DNA from: Tethya wilhelma
Lineage: Eukaryota; Porifera; Demospongiae; Tethyida; Tethyidae
Length of the DNA: 64,000 nucleotides
Direction of reading: 5' to 3'
Assembly: GCA_964030475.1 (NCBI GenBank)
Contig: CAXIPT010000047.1
Span: 15,738 to 79,737 of the forward strand
Numbering within the stretch: position 1 is the first letter of the stretch; every line of letters begins with the position of its first letter. A program made the position numbers and the translations under genes. This document shows, piece by piece, positions 11,017 through 21,243 of this stretch. The notes below the pieces were generated by a model. It ran no database searches. It was given only the letters and a program-made list of their open reading frames with translations, and was not told the DNA's origin.

Positions 11017-12290
11017 CTTCTGTCTCTAGTTCAGAAAGCATCTTGAAAATAGGTTGCAAGTGCAAATCCATGGGTGGCTTCTGCACTAAGAACCATAGTC
11101 CAGCAAGGATCATGTTTTTTGGTTGTTTCCTGAAATATGACATAAGTGCATGTATATGACACAAGATGGATTAACATACATTCTGTATGTGTATCCAAAG
11201 TATCAGAAAATGGAAGTTCATTAATCTGGCCGGAAGGATTCCTTTTTAGAGTGGAAGCAATGGCTTGCCTGCAATGGCAGTGCCTGATAAACCTTTCCAC
11301 AGTATATATCATTCACAGTACCACTAGCAAATGAACTTCTCTATCGCCAGTGAAGTGACTGATAAAATCCAGGACCTACAAAAATAACTAATATAATATT
11401 ATTATAATATGAACGCACGAACGCACGCACACAGACACACAAACATACTAACAGCTCCCACAATAGAATGTTAATAGTTTAGCTTATGTTTTAGAAGCAA
11501 TTTGAGCTGATCAGCAAGGGACACAGTGATAAAGTATGGAGTAGTACTAAATTACAGAGCCACCTGAAAGTGTTCTTGCGGACAGAAGGAGCTGGTGGAG
11601 TCAGAAAGAACAGTGTTGCAGTTTGGACAATAATGATGCTCAGTAATAACTGCATCAAGATCAGTGTTGCTTGCACACATCTTCTGGAATCTATAGAGAG
11701 ACGACGGAATTTAGTTTGATTCAGATGGAAGGTGAATGTGCAGTACACGCAAAAGATCAGCTTTGGCTTGATTTGTTAGATGGTGACGGCACATATATGT
11801 TCAAATGGCCATGTTGCTTGCTTCCGAAGTGTGGAAAATGCACAACTTCTTGACTGCTGCCTTCTTGAGAAAGGGAAGATAATGTAAAGTCTGCTGGGTC
11901 TGATTCAGGGTCCTCAATGTTATTTTCAAAGTTAAATGAGTGCTCATTGTCACCAGAATCAGACTTTTGAAAGTCATTGTGACCAGCATCAAACTCTTGG
12001 AAGTCATTGTGACCAGCATTAAACTCTTGGAAGTCATTGTAACCAGCATCGGACAAGTCATTGTCACCAGCATCAAACTCTTGCAAGTCATTGTCACCAG
12101 CGTCAGACAAGTCATTGTCACCAACATTCTCTATATCAGAAGACAAATTCACCTTTTGGACAGTATTACTCAACAAAAGTCGCCCTTTTTTCGGTTGTGC
12201 AATGTTTGTCGAGGGATTTTTCTGTTCAATCTGTAACGTCTGTGGATGTTTACTGGACTGAGAGAGTGTCTTGAGTCAGGGTTGAAGGAA
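11017..12290 (-). pseudogene. EnSpm/CACTA (tnp2-type) transposase fragment, locus I
   Basis: N-terminal half of a spliced transposase-like gene of the EnSpm/CACTA type. In order on the minus strand: a Ser/Gln-rich start, an acidic repeat region (12127-11945, units AGDNDLQEFD/AGHNDFQEFD), a zinc-ribbon segment with CPNCNTVL and FCPQ (about 11630-11560), a segment ending SLADQLKLLLK, then NDIYCGKVYQAL and NMILAGLWFLVQKPPMDLH ending ELETEG at donor gtatgt (11017). Locus II at 26167-29995 has the same order: acidic repeat, zinc ribbon, DVYDGEEYMRHS, AKPTMNTFLRPLVDEFNELY. The rest of the gene is missing, probably cut by the family K fragment. Frame breaks occur near 11550 and 11245, so this is a dead partial copy. 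Confidence 0.66.
11945..12127 (-). repeat. Coding minisatellite (acidic repeat)
   Basis: About seven imperfect units of GTCATTGTGACCAGCATCAA type, 18 or 30 bases each. All keep the minus-strand frame and encode Asp/Asn-rich units. Unit lengths are multiples of three. Confidence 0.88.
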
Positions 12291-12499
12291 CCTTCTATTT
12301 CACTCCTTGGCTCAGCGCTGTTTCATGTAAGAAAGTCAGTGTTGAACTCAGCGCGTCCATTTTTTGTAGCTTAATTGTCTTCTGCAATGCGATTTGCCGG
12401 TTATGCGCATGCGCTGTAGCCTAGGAAACAAACTTACTCGCAGCTGCCGCTGTCTTTGAAAGAGAAAGAGCTTGAACAAGAGTGCTAGCTTGAAGTGCC

Positions 12500-12668
12500 A
12501 TGGCGTTTGCTTTGGTAAAATGGGTAAAAGAAGATAGAGTATCTGTTATACCTACTGGTTGGGTTCTACAACCAAGTCCCATCATTGCTAGCGAACTCCC
12601 TGTGAATGGAATTTGTTACTGGAGAAGAAAGACAAGCAAACACGATACAGTCATCCTCTCTGTGTCAG
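12500..12668 (+). CDS. Possible first exon of a BEN-type gene
   Basis: The ATG at 12500 opens 56 codons beginning MAFALVKWVKEDRVSVIP, then a donor TCAG|gtaatc. The pattern (ALV-W--E-RVSV-P, then a W about 35 residues on, then ILSVS) resembles the N-terminal module that precedes coiled coils in BEN-domain proteins of sponges and cnidarians. This is from memory of the family, not a search. No following exon is evident because a Harbinger element starts at 12765 in what would be intron 1. The start is divergent from the EnSpm-type fragment to the left. Confidence 0.45.
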
Positions 12669-12764
12669 GTAATCTGATGTCTAATTTTTCTTAGTGTTAG
12701 TTCTTATATAGTTTTTTTTTCTTTCTAAGTTTTGAAAAACACTGTGGTTAGTCAGTCTACATTA

Positions 12765-14310
12765 AAACCCTGTTTACATGTAAGAGGCATAGCTTGCATT
12801 AATCCAGATCGAATCTAGTTCTGGGCGCATCCACACAATACCGGTTCGAAATGGCTTCTGGTTAGGTGATGTGTAAACAAAAAGAGGATTCAACGAGAGC
12901 ACGTTATTTGGAGTTTTAGAGACAGCACAGTGAAAGAAGCGAAGATGAAGGACAATCTCTTCCCTTGTAAGTTTTAGTGTTTTATCAATGGTTATTTGTT
13001 ATGATTGGTGAGCATGCGCGGGAAAATTTCCTTGGTAACAGCGAAGAAATAGCTAGTACATAGGCCATGAAAGCCCTAATCGTTTCAAAGATTACTTTGA
13101 GGAAAAAAACACAAGCAAGAAGGAGTTTCATTGTAAACATGAAGATGCTCGCCGTCGATGACTGTATAAGACTAGACAATCTCGTGAAAAGCTGCTGTTT
13201 GTGTTTATAATCTCACTTGCCATGCATGCTTCAGTCACATCTGTCAATAAGGAGCGTGTGGTGCAAAGAACGAAGCAACTATTGGTGGGAAAGAATTGTA
13301 CAACAAACATTTACTGCTCATGACTGGCTGAGTAACTTTAGAATGTCACATGCAACATTTGTGTACATTTGTAATGAGTTAAGACTGGCAATAGAAGGAC
13401 AAGGCACACCTATGCATAAATGCATACCAACCGAACAGAAAGTGGCTTTGACTTGTCGACCGATACCGATTTTCGCACAATAGGACACCTGTTTGGTGTG
13501 TCAAAATCATCAGTTTATGTGGTGGTGAAGAATGTATGTGCTGCTATAGTACGTATATTGCTTCCAAAATACATTAAGTGGCCTACTGGAGATGCTTTGT
13601 GGAATGTAATTCAGGGATTTGAACACAAATGGGGGTTTCCACAGTGTGCTGGTGCTATTGATGGCACCCATATACCAATTATCTCTCCACACTACTGTCC
13701 TGCCGATTACTTCAACCGTAAAGGATGGCACTCTGTGATCATGCAAGGTGTAGTGAATCACTTAGGTCATTTCATAGACATTTACATTGGTTGGCCAGGG
13801 CGTGTACATGATGCCAGGGTGTTTGCTAACTCGTCTCTCTTCAGTAAAGGACAAAGTAGTACACTGTTTCCTGATTTAAAGAAGTCAATTGCTGGAAAAG
13901 ATATACCAGTCGTTCTTCTTGGAGATCCTGCTTTTCCTCTTCTCTCTTGGCTTATGAAAGCATACTCGGATACTGGCAATCTCACTACACAACAGCGGAC
14001 CTTTAATTACAAGCTTAGTAGTACGCGAGTTATCGTTGAACATGGATATGGAAGACTAAAAGGAAGGTGGAGATGTTTGCTAAAACGGCTTGATGTTCAG
14101 ATTGAAGATGTACCAGAGTTAGTGAGTGCGTGCTGTTTGCTTCATAACATTTGTGAAGTTCATGGTGACAGATTTGAAGAGGAGTGGCTTAATGGAATTG
14201 AAAGTGAAAATAGCCCAGCACATACTACAGGGTCTACAACTTGTTCAGATACTGGAGATACCATCAGAGATGCTTTTACATCATACTTTCATGAAGAATA
14301 GTAGTATATA
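12765..14310 (+). mobile_element. PIF/Harbinger element, left part
   Basis: TTA (12762-12764) followed by AAACCCTGTTTACATG matches a second copy at 16315 (TTA then AACCCCGTTTACACG), as expected for PIF/Harbinger elements with 3-bp target duplication. Both continue with TTAATCCAGATC-like subterminal sequence. A transposase relic follows. The matching right end was not found before the TTAA-type MITE at 14418. Confidence 0.6.
13220..14301 (+). pseudogene. PIF/Harbinger DDE transposase (HARBI1-like)
   Basis: DDE_Tnp_4 family transposase that cuts and pastes Harbinger elements, normally with a Myb/SANT partner. The N-terminal part reads SVWCKERSNYWWERI and WLSNFRMSHATF. One frameshift lies between about 13447 and 13463. 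From there the frame is open to TGG-free stop TAG at 14301, through DFRTIGHLFGVSKSSVY (helix-turn-helix), CAGAIDGTHI (first Asp), WPGRVHDARVF, VVLLGDPAFPL (second Asp) and VEHGYGRLKGRWRCL (Glu). All three catalytic residues are kept, and the tail is a normal Ser/Thr-rich end. Only the single slip, plus an uncertain start, prevents an intact reading, so it is young or a sequence error is involved. A Myb/SANT relic of the same system lies at 16539. Confidence 0.88.
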
Positions 14311-14417
14311 TAACACAGTATTAACATATAGAACTTCCAGCTTTACATAGTATTGTGAATATTCTAGCTTGCATGACTGCGTTCATATACACCACATACA
14401 TGTCTCAGAACAGTTAA

Positions 14418-15093
14418 GGCAAGCTCATGGTATAATTGGTAAAATCTAAGAAAAGTGATATGATGTATCTTGTAAACTACATCATAATATGTTACTATGG
14501 AAACTTGATGTAATGATAATCTCACCTTTATTCTACATGGTAATGCAATTAAAAGTATTGAATAATCTGCCACTTAATTATGATTACTAAATTATGAATA
14601 ATTCATTTTACCGCTACCAAATACTGTTGCTATGGCAACCAAATTTTGGGATCAAAAACATCTAATAGTCAAGTATCCAAATCAGGGTGGAAATGATGTC
14701 CCCGATATATGCACATAGAGATATGGCACAAAAACACCATTTTCTATATAATGCACACCAAAATTTTGCTACATTTTGCTAATTTCTTAATGCACATATA
14801 TCGGAGGCAACATTTCCACCCAAATCCAGATACTTCACTACAAGACACTTATAGTCCAAAAATTTGGTCACCATAGCAACAGTATTTGGTAGCGGTAAAC
14901 CCAATTATTTGCAAAAATTTGTAATTATTCATAATTATCAGGTCACATGACCTTTTTGACTAAAGCAACATGTAGAGGGAAGACATAGCTATCATCATGC
15001 ATGTTTCCATGGTAACACTTGCAACGGTATGTAAGATAAAGCATTAATTATCAACATGTGTAACAATTTCAGTTAAGGAAATCTGAGCTTGCC
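14418..15093. mobile_element. TTAA-flanked MITE (piggyBac-like), type 1
   Basis: Terminal repeats GGCAAGCTCA and TGAGCTTGCC are flanked by TTAA at 14414-14417 and 15094-15097. A long inner hairpin joins ACCGCTACCAAATACTGTTG (about 14610) to its reverse complement (about 14895). No open frame. The inner GTTGCTATGGCAACCAAATT block is shared with the TTAA element at 52814-53465. Confidence 0.8.
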
Positions 15094-15097
15094 TTAA

Positions 15098-15690
15098 CTG
15101 GCTATGTTTTACTGTATTTGTCCATTATAACTCTATACTCTAGTATTCAAGGTTGTACTTGTGTGTCATGATGGAACTGATAATCTTTCTCACCACCTCG
15201 TAAGTAAGGTGGCACCATCATGTTGTGGCTAAGCATTTGGAATAGCTTGATTTCATGCCCACGGTCTTCTTTTCTTCTTCATTCCTCTATTTCACACTCT
15301 TTTCTCCACCTTTCCTCTTCTTAATTGTGCCATATTGCCTCTGCTTCCTGTTGATATTCATGAAGCTATTCAGAGCCTTTTCCATAACTTTCTCTCCTTT
15401 GGTCTTCTTTATTGCTTTTTGTTTCTTCTTCACTGGAGTAGTAGGGGTTCTATTTTATAGTACAATAGTCATTCACACACACACACACACAGGGAGAGTG
15501 AGAGAGAGGAAGGATATTTATTGCTCACATAAAAGGTAAACATTGCATACCATCATTGTCATTCCTACTTGTAGTTTCCAAGCTACTGCTGTCCACCGAG
15601 GTAGGGGGGCTGTGCTTTACTTTCATCTGGTGTTAAAAACAAAAGGTAAATATTAGAGGATAAGTTGTGATATTATTATTAACAAGAATC
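15098..15690. other. Non-coding, pyrimidine-rich stretch
   Basis: A TTC/CTT-rich tract at about 15265-15440 and a (CA)n/(GA)n microsatellite at about 15473-15510. The open frames here are low-complexity F/S/L strings and are not called. Confidence 0.7.
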
Positions 15691-15694
15691 GTTA

Positions 15695-15977
15695 TTTTGT
15701 AATACCTGGTTGCTCTTCTTAAGAGATGAATCAGGACTTTGATTATCATAACATATAGAAAGACAAGAAAATCTTATGATACAGCTGCTGCCTCCAAATG
15801 ACTCAGATGTGTGTTTCACTTCAGTATCAAACAGGCTACACACACAACTTATGACTTCAAGTACCAGCTCAGCAGCCCGCCGCTGGCTCAGTGAGTTTGG
15901 CTTGCCAGACTACTAAGCTCAGTAGCTAGCTACACACACCAAGGTAATGTGTAGAAATATGGAAAAATGAGAACAAA
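15695..15977 (+). repeat. Repeat R, empty copy
   Basis: Closely matches 48830-48879 joined to 51446-51680. It shares GACTTTGATTATCATAACAT and CAGCTCAGCAGCCCGCCGCT, and here the site taken by the hAT element at 48880-51437 is unoccupied. The repeat runs straight into a family F fold-back element in both places. Confidence 0.85.
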
Positions 15978-16212
15978 CAAGTGAAAAAAACATTGGAAAT
16001 GTGACAGGAATGGCTAAATCGTAAAAAGAACGCAAACAAGATGGAATGGCTTTTAGAGTGTGTAAGCTGTGGGCAAAATGAGAGACTCAATAAGGAGATT
16101 GTTAAAAGCAGCCCATAGCACACACTCTATCAGCCATTCCATCTTGTTTGCATTCTTTTTACGATTTAGCCATTCCTGTGTCTCATTACATTTCCAATGT
16201 TTTTTTCACTTG
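15978..16212. mobile_element. Family F fold-back element, copy 4
   Basis: Hairpin with the family F terminus at both ends. The inner repeat holds GCAAACAAGATGGAATGGC and its complement, with a loop around AGCTGTGGGCAAAATGAG. Confidence 0.85.
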
Positions 16213-16314
16213 TATTCATTAACCACGTGTCACAACTGCAGATTATGACACAACTGTACTATGCATTTCACTTGTATGACACGCTTCCGTTTCTGTGATA
16301 AACTTGTGGTCTTA

Positions 16315-16536
16315 AACCCCGTTTACACGTACTGCTTAATCCAGATACAATCCAGATCAAAGCCGGTTTGTTACTACATGTAAATGCGGACAAGTGGCTT
16401 CCAAGCCACTTGATCCAATCCACATCCGGCATGTGGTTTGAAGCCAGATCCAATCCGGATTGGGCGGGATTGCATGTAGTGTAAACAGCTGTAAGTAGCT
16501 TCAAGTGGATTGCAAGTGCGTGGGAGAAGAAAGCCA
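16315..16536 (+). mobile_element. PIF/Harbinger terminal region, second copy
   Basis: TTA (16312-16314) then AACCCCGTTTACACG, followed by palindromic CCAGATC/GATCTGG-type subterminal repeats up to 16500 ending GTGTAAACAG. It matches the left end at 12765 and leads directly into a Myb/SANT gene relic. Confidence 0.6.
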
Positions 16537-16538
16537 CA

Positions 16539-16790
16539 ATGAGTCTTTGGAGTGATGATGAAACCAAAGCACTAGTAAGCATATGGGGAAACAGCAAAAT
16601 ACAGGAGCAGCTTGATGGTTCAGTGAGGAACAAGATAGATATACTAACATAGCAACAAAATTGCAGGAACAGGGGTTTGATAAAGATTAGAGCCAGTGTA
16701 AAACAAAAATTAAAAACTTGAAACAACAGTACAGAACGGTGAAAGACAACAATGGTGAGACAGGAAGGGCTAGAAAAACACTTTTGTGTG
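16539..16790 (+). pseudogene. Myb/SANT-like DNA-binding protein of Harbinger, broken
   Basis: Harbinger elements often carry a Myb/SANT-like protein that helps bring the transposase to its ends. Here the ATG at 16539 gives LWSDDETKALVSIWG and IQEQLDGSVRNK, the first two helices. A stop and frame slip follow near 16645. Then KLQEQGFDKD, a TAG where the family has a conserved Trp, SQCKTKIKNLKQQYRTVKD and GRARKT. After about 16790 the sequence is family G repeat. Dead relic. Confidence 0.75.
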
Positions 16791-17262
16791 TGGAAATGGT
16801 CGTCAATTTGAATTTTCTAGAAGCTAATGAATTATGCATGAGTGTAGAAATTAATGGCGGCCATATGGAAATGGTGCTTTTTGCCTTGTATCTAGCTACT
16901 CAATTAGAGGCGCTAAAAACCGATGGCAAAAGCGACTGTCCTGCATGGAAGAAACCAAGTTCGTTCATTCAAAAATCAGCTTCTAAAAGTGAACAGTCTC
17001 TGAGAATAGTTGAGCCAAGATAGAAGAAAAAGAATAAGAAGAAGATGGAGAAAATTGGAGGTTTGGCATGTTTGTGTTTGTTACTTTAGCGATGTTTTTA
17101 GGCCATGTTTTTGGGCTCATTAGAAAGAGAAAGAGCTAAATAGTAGCTTTAGAAGCCTTTTAGTGCTAAGTGCTCAGTTTTTGCAGAGTTACTCGCGTGA
17201 ATATTTGTATTGCACTAATGGGCCATCCGTGCCATTCCTTTGTACCTAGTACTACCTTACTG
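16785..17262 (+). mobile_element. Family G element, copy 2
   Basis: Shares GTGTGGAAATGGTCGTCAA, AAATTAATGGCGGCCATATG, the AAGAAGATGGAGAAAATTGG block and the final near-palindrome CCCAGTACTACCTTACTGGG-like end (here slightly degraded). It directly follows the Myb/SANT relic. Confidence 0.65.
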
Positions 17263-18168
17263 GGAGTAATTACTCCATGAGGTTCAGTGGTCATTAATAT
17301 TCATACCTTGTACTATTGCATAGTGCCCTCTAGTACTTACGTAAACTGACAGTTTTTGATGAGCAAAGTCGCTTCTTTTCCAGTTTTCCATGCCTGGTAT
17401 CTTTAACAAGCATGGATTGTTTCATTCTAGATTCAAGGTATGTATAGTGCTAGTACTTTGGAATTGATATCTGAATTCTACACAAGCAGAGTTCTCCAGT
17501 ACTTATTTGATCCAATTTCAAAGTACATGAATATCATTAATTTCTGTCGAAGTTCTAAAATATAAAGATGGCACTTTTCACTGTCTACCAAGTGCTAGCA
17601 GTCTAACTCTTTACAGTTTATTAGAGCAAGTGTAGAGCTACATTTCAGTGCTGACTAGAACTCTGTGGACCCTTTCTAGGCTGTGCAAGTGCTTGATTAA
17701 CACAGCAATTATTCATAATTTTGTACAAGCTGTATTTTTTTCATACTTTAGTTACAACTTTCTTTCACATAGCTGACTACAGTCCAGGATGTAGACATTC
17801 TAAAAATGTACTCTGTAAGCTTCATACATGCTCAGTACTGATTTAATACAATTTTACAGTTGTCTTCTCCACTCCATGATCGCTAGCTACTTAGCTGTAG
17901 TTTACTTTTATACTTTGACTTACTTTGCTAAAACTTGGTATCAATTCATAGCGCTTGACCTGCTCTGCTTAAAAATCATACTGGTTTGAACTGAACTAGT
18001 CCTGAACTTGAGTTATAGCTGGTAGAAATAACAGCTAATTTACAACTTGCCACATGTAGTATGAATCTCATTATCTCCCATACTGTCTGTACAAACCCAA
18101 AATGTTCGATAAATAGTATGTATATATTTCCGGGGGTCTCAGTATACACTGGAGTACGAGTAACGGTA
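17263..18168. other. No recognisable feature
   Basis: AT-rich, without splice-bounded open frames, TIRs or repeats I could connect to other copies. Confidence 0.6.
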
Positions 18169-18170
18169 TA

Positions 18171-18877
18171 TGTGACCTGTCAAGGGAAAACCTGCCTGTT
18201 AGGAAATTATTGTTTTTGGAGTAAAATGCGGTTTTAGTTTAATTCGCGTTTTTGCGCGAAATTTTTGTTTTGCACGAATGCGCTGCGCTACATCTCAGCA
18301 TGCTCCATGCAAAATTTGAGGGGTGGAGCTGCTTCTGTTGCAGAGATATAGCCAGTAGTCTGAGCGTCGTTCATTTTTACTTAGTTGCTAACACGGAGAA
18401 CAGTTGCTATGCTGTGCAACAAACCGTAACAAATATTTATGAGCAAGGCAGCTGCCACTAAAAATAATTTATTATTCGATGTTCTCTCTTATTATAAGCT
18501 GACTAATCTCAAAAATTTGCTACAACACATACACAGAAAGGTAAGCTAAAGCTTTGTACATGCTTGTCTAAGCCAAGCGCTTTCATACAGTACATTTCTA
18601 CTCGTAGGTAATGCCTCTCCCTGTACGGCAATCGTGTATTGGTAATTTTGAGGCTTATCTTAGTTCTTAGAACCTACTCTACCTAGAATCTATCTCTCTA
18701 CTAGGAAGCGCTTACCTCCTTCAGTCCATTGGCTGTCTTCTGGGTCTTCTTTCTTAGCTACTCGCTTCTCACTAAATGATTTTTAGTCCCCATGTGGCTG
18801 GCTGTGGTAATATTCAGCATGTACTGTACATGATCTAATTATGATACGGAGAGTATACGGACCGCCCATAGTTTATC
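18171..18877 (-). mobile_element. Family K element, truncated
   Basis: Starts TGTGACCTGTCAAG after TA (18169-18170) and runs in the reverse orientation to 19153-20060. It shares GGGGTGGAGCTGCTTCTGTTG and the ACTCGCTTCTCACTAA block. It stops near 18877, where a family G end (CAGTACTACCGTACTGGG) begins. Confidence 0.75.
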
Positions 18878-18894
18878 AGTACTACCGTACTGGG

Positions 18895-21165
18895 AATATT
18901 TATAGCAAAATATTGTGTGTTAAGTATAATATATGTTAGTGTGTGTTGGTTTATGTGTGTTTGTGAGTCTGGGTGTGTTTGTATATGTTAGTGTATGTGG
19001 AGAAACGGTCCAGCTGCTTTTAGGCAGTCAGAGGGCCTGTGAGTCAATACTCCTGTGTGTTGCATAAGCGAGGAAACGGTCTATCTGCACGTTTTGTTTT
19101 CTTTGTTTTTCTCTCTATGGTTAATTCATGACTAGTATAGTACTGTATTTTATGTGAGGCTCCAAGTGAAAACTGGACGTTTGGGAATTTCCGCGAATTT
19201 TGAGTTAGCTATTCCATGTGTATCTAGGCCTACTCAGGAAGCGCATATCAAAATTTGATGCGTATAGCTGTAGTAGTTTTACAGATATAGCACTTGCAAG
19301 CAGCCCTGCCTCCACTCGTGGCTTCCTAGAAAAACAGTTGTAAAGTTGTTGTTAGGTAAACTATGGGCGATCCGTATACTCTCCATATCTTAATTAAATC
19401 ATGTACAGTACATGCTGAATATTATATTACCACAGCCAGCCACGTGTGGACTAGTGAGAAGCGAGTAGCTAGGAAAGAAGACCCAGGAGAAGGTTACTGG
19501 ACCCAAGGAGGTAAGCGCTTGCTAGTAGAGAGATAGATTCTGGGTACAGTAAGTTCCACTATAATAAGCCTCAAAATAACCTGTACGCGTACAGGGAGAG
19601 GGAATACTTACCAGTAGAAAGCTACTGTGTGTATAATTATAAGTGCTTGGATTAGACGAGCACATATAACGCTTTAGCTTACCTTTCTGTCCATGTGCTG
19701 TGGCAAAATTCTGAGATCAGTCAGCTTATAGAGCACCACGAACATTGAATAACAATTCATTTTTTTGTGGCAGCTGCCTAGCTCATAAATATTCGCTACG
19801 GTCTTTTGTACAGCATAGCAACAGTTCTCCGTGTTAGTAACTAAATGAAAATGAACAGAACTAACATTACGGCCTATATCTCTGCAACAGAAGCAGCTCC
19901 ACCCCTCAAAATTTGCGTGGAGCATGCTGAGATGTAGCGCAATGCATTTGTACAGTAAAAAAAAAAAAAAAATTGTGCAAAAACGCAAATAAACTGAAAG
20001 CGCATTTTACTCTAAAAACAATAATTTCCCGAACAACCTGTTTTCGCTTGGAGCCTCACATACGTAAAACAACATCAATATAATTATACATTTTAAAATA
20101 TTTAATTTATGGCGGTAGTGATTGTTGGTGTGAGTGTGGGTGTGTACTTGTGTGTATGTGTTGCTGAAATGAGGAAATGGTCCGGCTGCTGTAAGGCAGT
20201 CAGAGGGCCTGTAAGTCAATACTCCTGTGTGTGTGTTTATGTGTGACTTAAAGGTGGAAACAGTCCGGCTGCTTGTGATAATTTTTTTTTCATGGTGAGG
20301 TATGTGTTGTTTGTTTTATGGATCATTCTTGGCTTACTTTGTACTGTAATTTTTATAAAAACAGACATTATTTTTTTGGTTATTACAGTAAGGTGTTTGT
20401 GTCTGTGTATATCTTTGTGTGTTTATTTGTGTGTTGTGTGTGTTAGTGTATTTGTAACTTATAGGAATAAATGGTCCAGCTGCTCTAATTAAGGCAGTCT
20501 GTGTTCCTGTTGGTCAATACTTCTGCATGTGTGTTTTTTTTATGTTTGGCTCAAATGAGGAAATGGTCTGACTACTCATATTATTTTGTTTGTTTTTTTT
20601 TCATGGTGAGATTGGTGTTGTTGGTTTTATAGATTATCTGGGAATTACTTGGCACTGTTAATTATGTGAAAAATTACATTGTGTTTTCATTTTTAATTCT
20701 GCGTATATGTATGTATGTATGTGTATTTGTGTATATTTGCATGTGTACGTATAGATTAAAGGGGGAAAAAGTTCCAGCTGTTATAAAACAGTCAGATGGC
20801 TAGTGAGTCAATACTCCTTCATTTGTCTATGTGTGTGTGTGTTTGAGTGTGCGGCTTAAAGGAGGAAACAGTCTGGCTGCTTGTTTTTTTTATTTGTTAT
20901 TTTGTCATGTTAGTTTTATGGACCATATTTGACTTAGTTTTTACTTTAATTTTTGTAAGAATACATTCTGAAATTTTGATTCATGGCAGTAATGCATTTT
21001 TGTGTGTATGTCTGTATATGTGGGTGTGGGCGTGGGGTGTGCATTTGTGTTTGTGGGTGTGTGTTTGTATATGTGTTGCTTAAAGGAGGAAATGGTCCGG
21101 CACAGTCAGAGGGGCCTGTGAGTCAATACCCCTGTGTGTGTGTGTGTTTTTATGTGTGGCTTAAT
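18895..21165 (+). repeat. Complex satellite S with interruptions
   Basis: Diverged units of very roughly 290 bp. Each has a GT-rich tract, then GGAAA(T/C)GGTCCGGCTGC, then GGCAGTCAGAGGGCCTGTGA and GTCAATACTCCTGTGTG, then a TTTTATGGATCATTCTTGGC-like block. Cores lie near 18990-19090, 20165-20280, 20465-20585, 20765-20885 and 21085-21165. A family K element interrupts it. More units lie at 24707-25010 and 34908-35158. Open frames are GT-repeat translations and are not called. Confidence 0.8.
19153..20060 (+). mobile_element. Family K element, complete copy
   Basis: TIRs TGTGAGGCTCCAAGTGAAAA and its counterpart ending GGAGCCTCACA are flanked by TA on both sides. The 908-bp interior has no good open frame. 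It is inserted in satellite S and present again at 35159-36059. Confidence 0.85.
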
Positions 21166-21243
21166 TAAATGCTGAATTCTTTTGAAGTGAATGATGTCAT
21201 CCACTAAATTAAATATTTGATTTTTAGTAGTTATGTCTTATTT

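Noticed and set aside
15255..15539. A 94-codon frame resembling a hydrophobic membrane protein.
   Set aside because: It is a TTC/CTT-rich tract running into a (CA)n microsatellite. F/S/L richness is compositional.
20292..21168. Frames rich in V, C and L resembling short membrane proteins.
   Set aside because: They are translations of the GT-rich satellite S and recur only because the satellite does.
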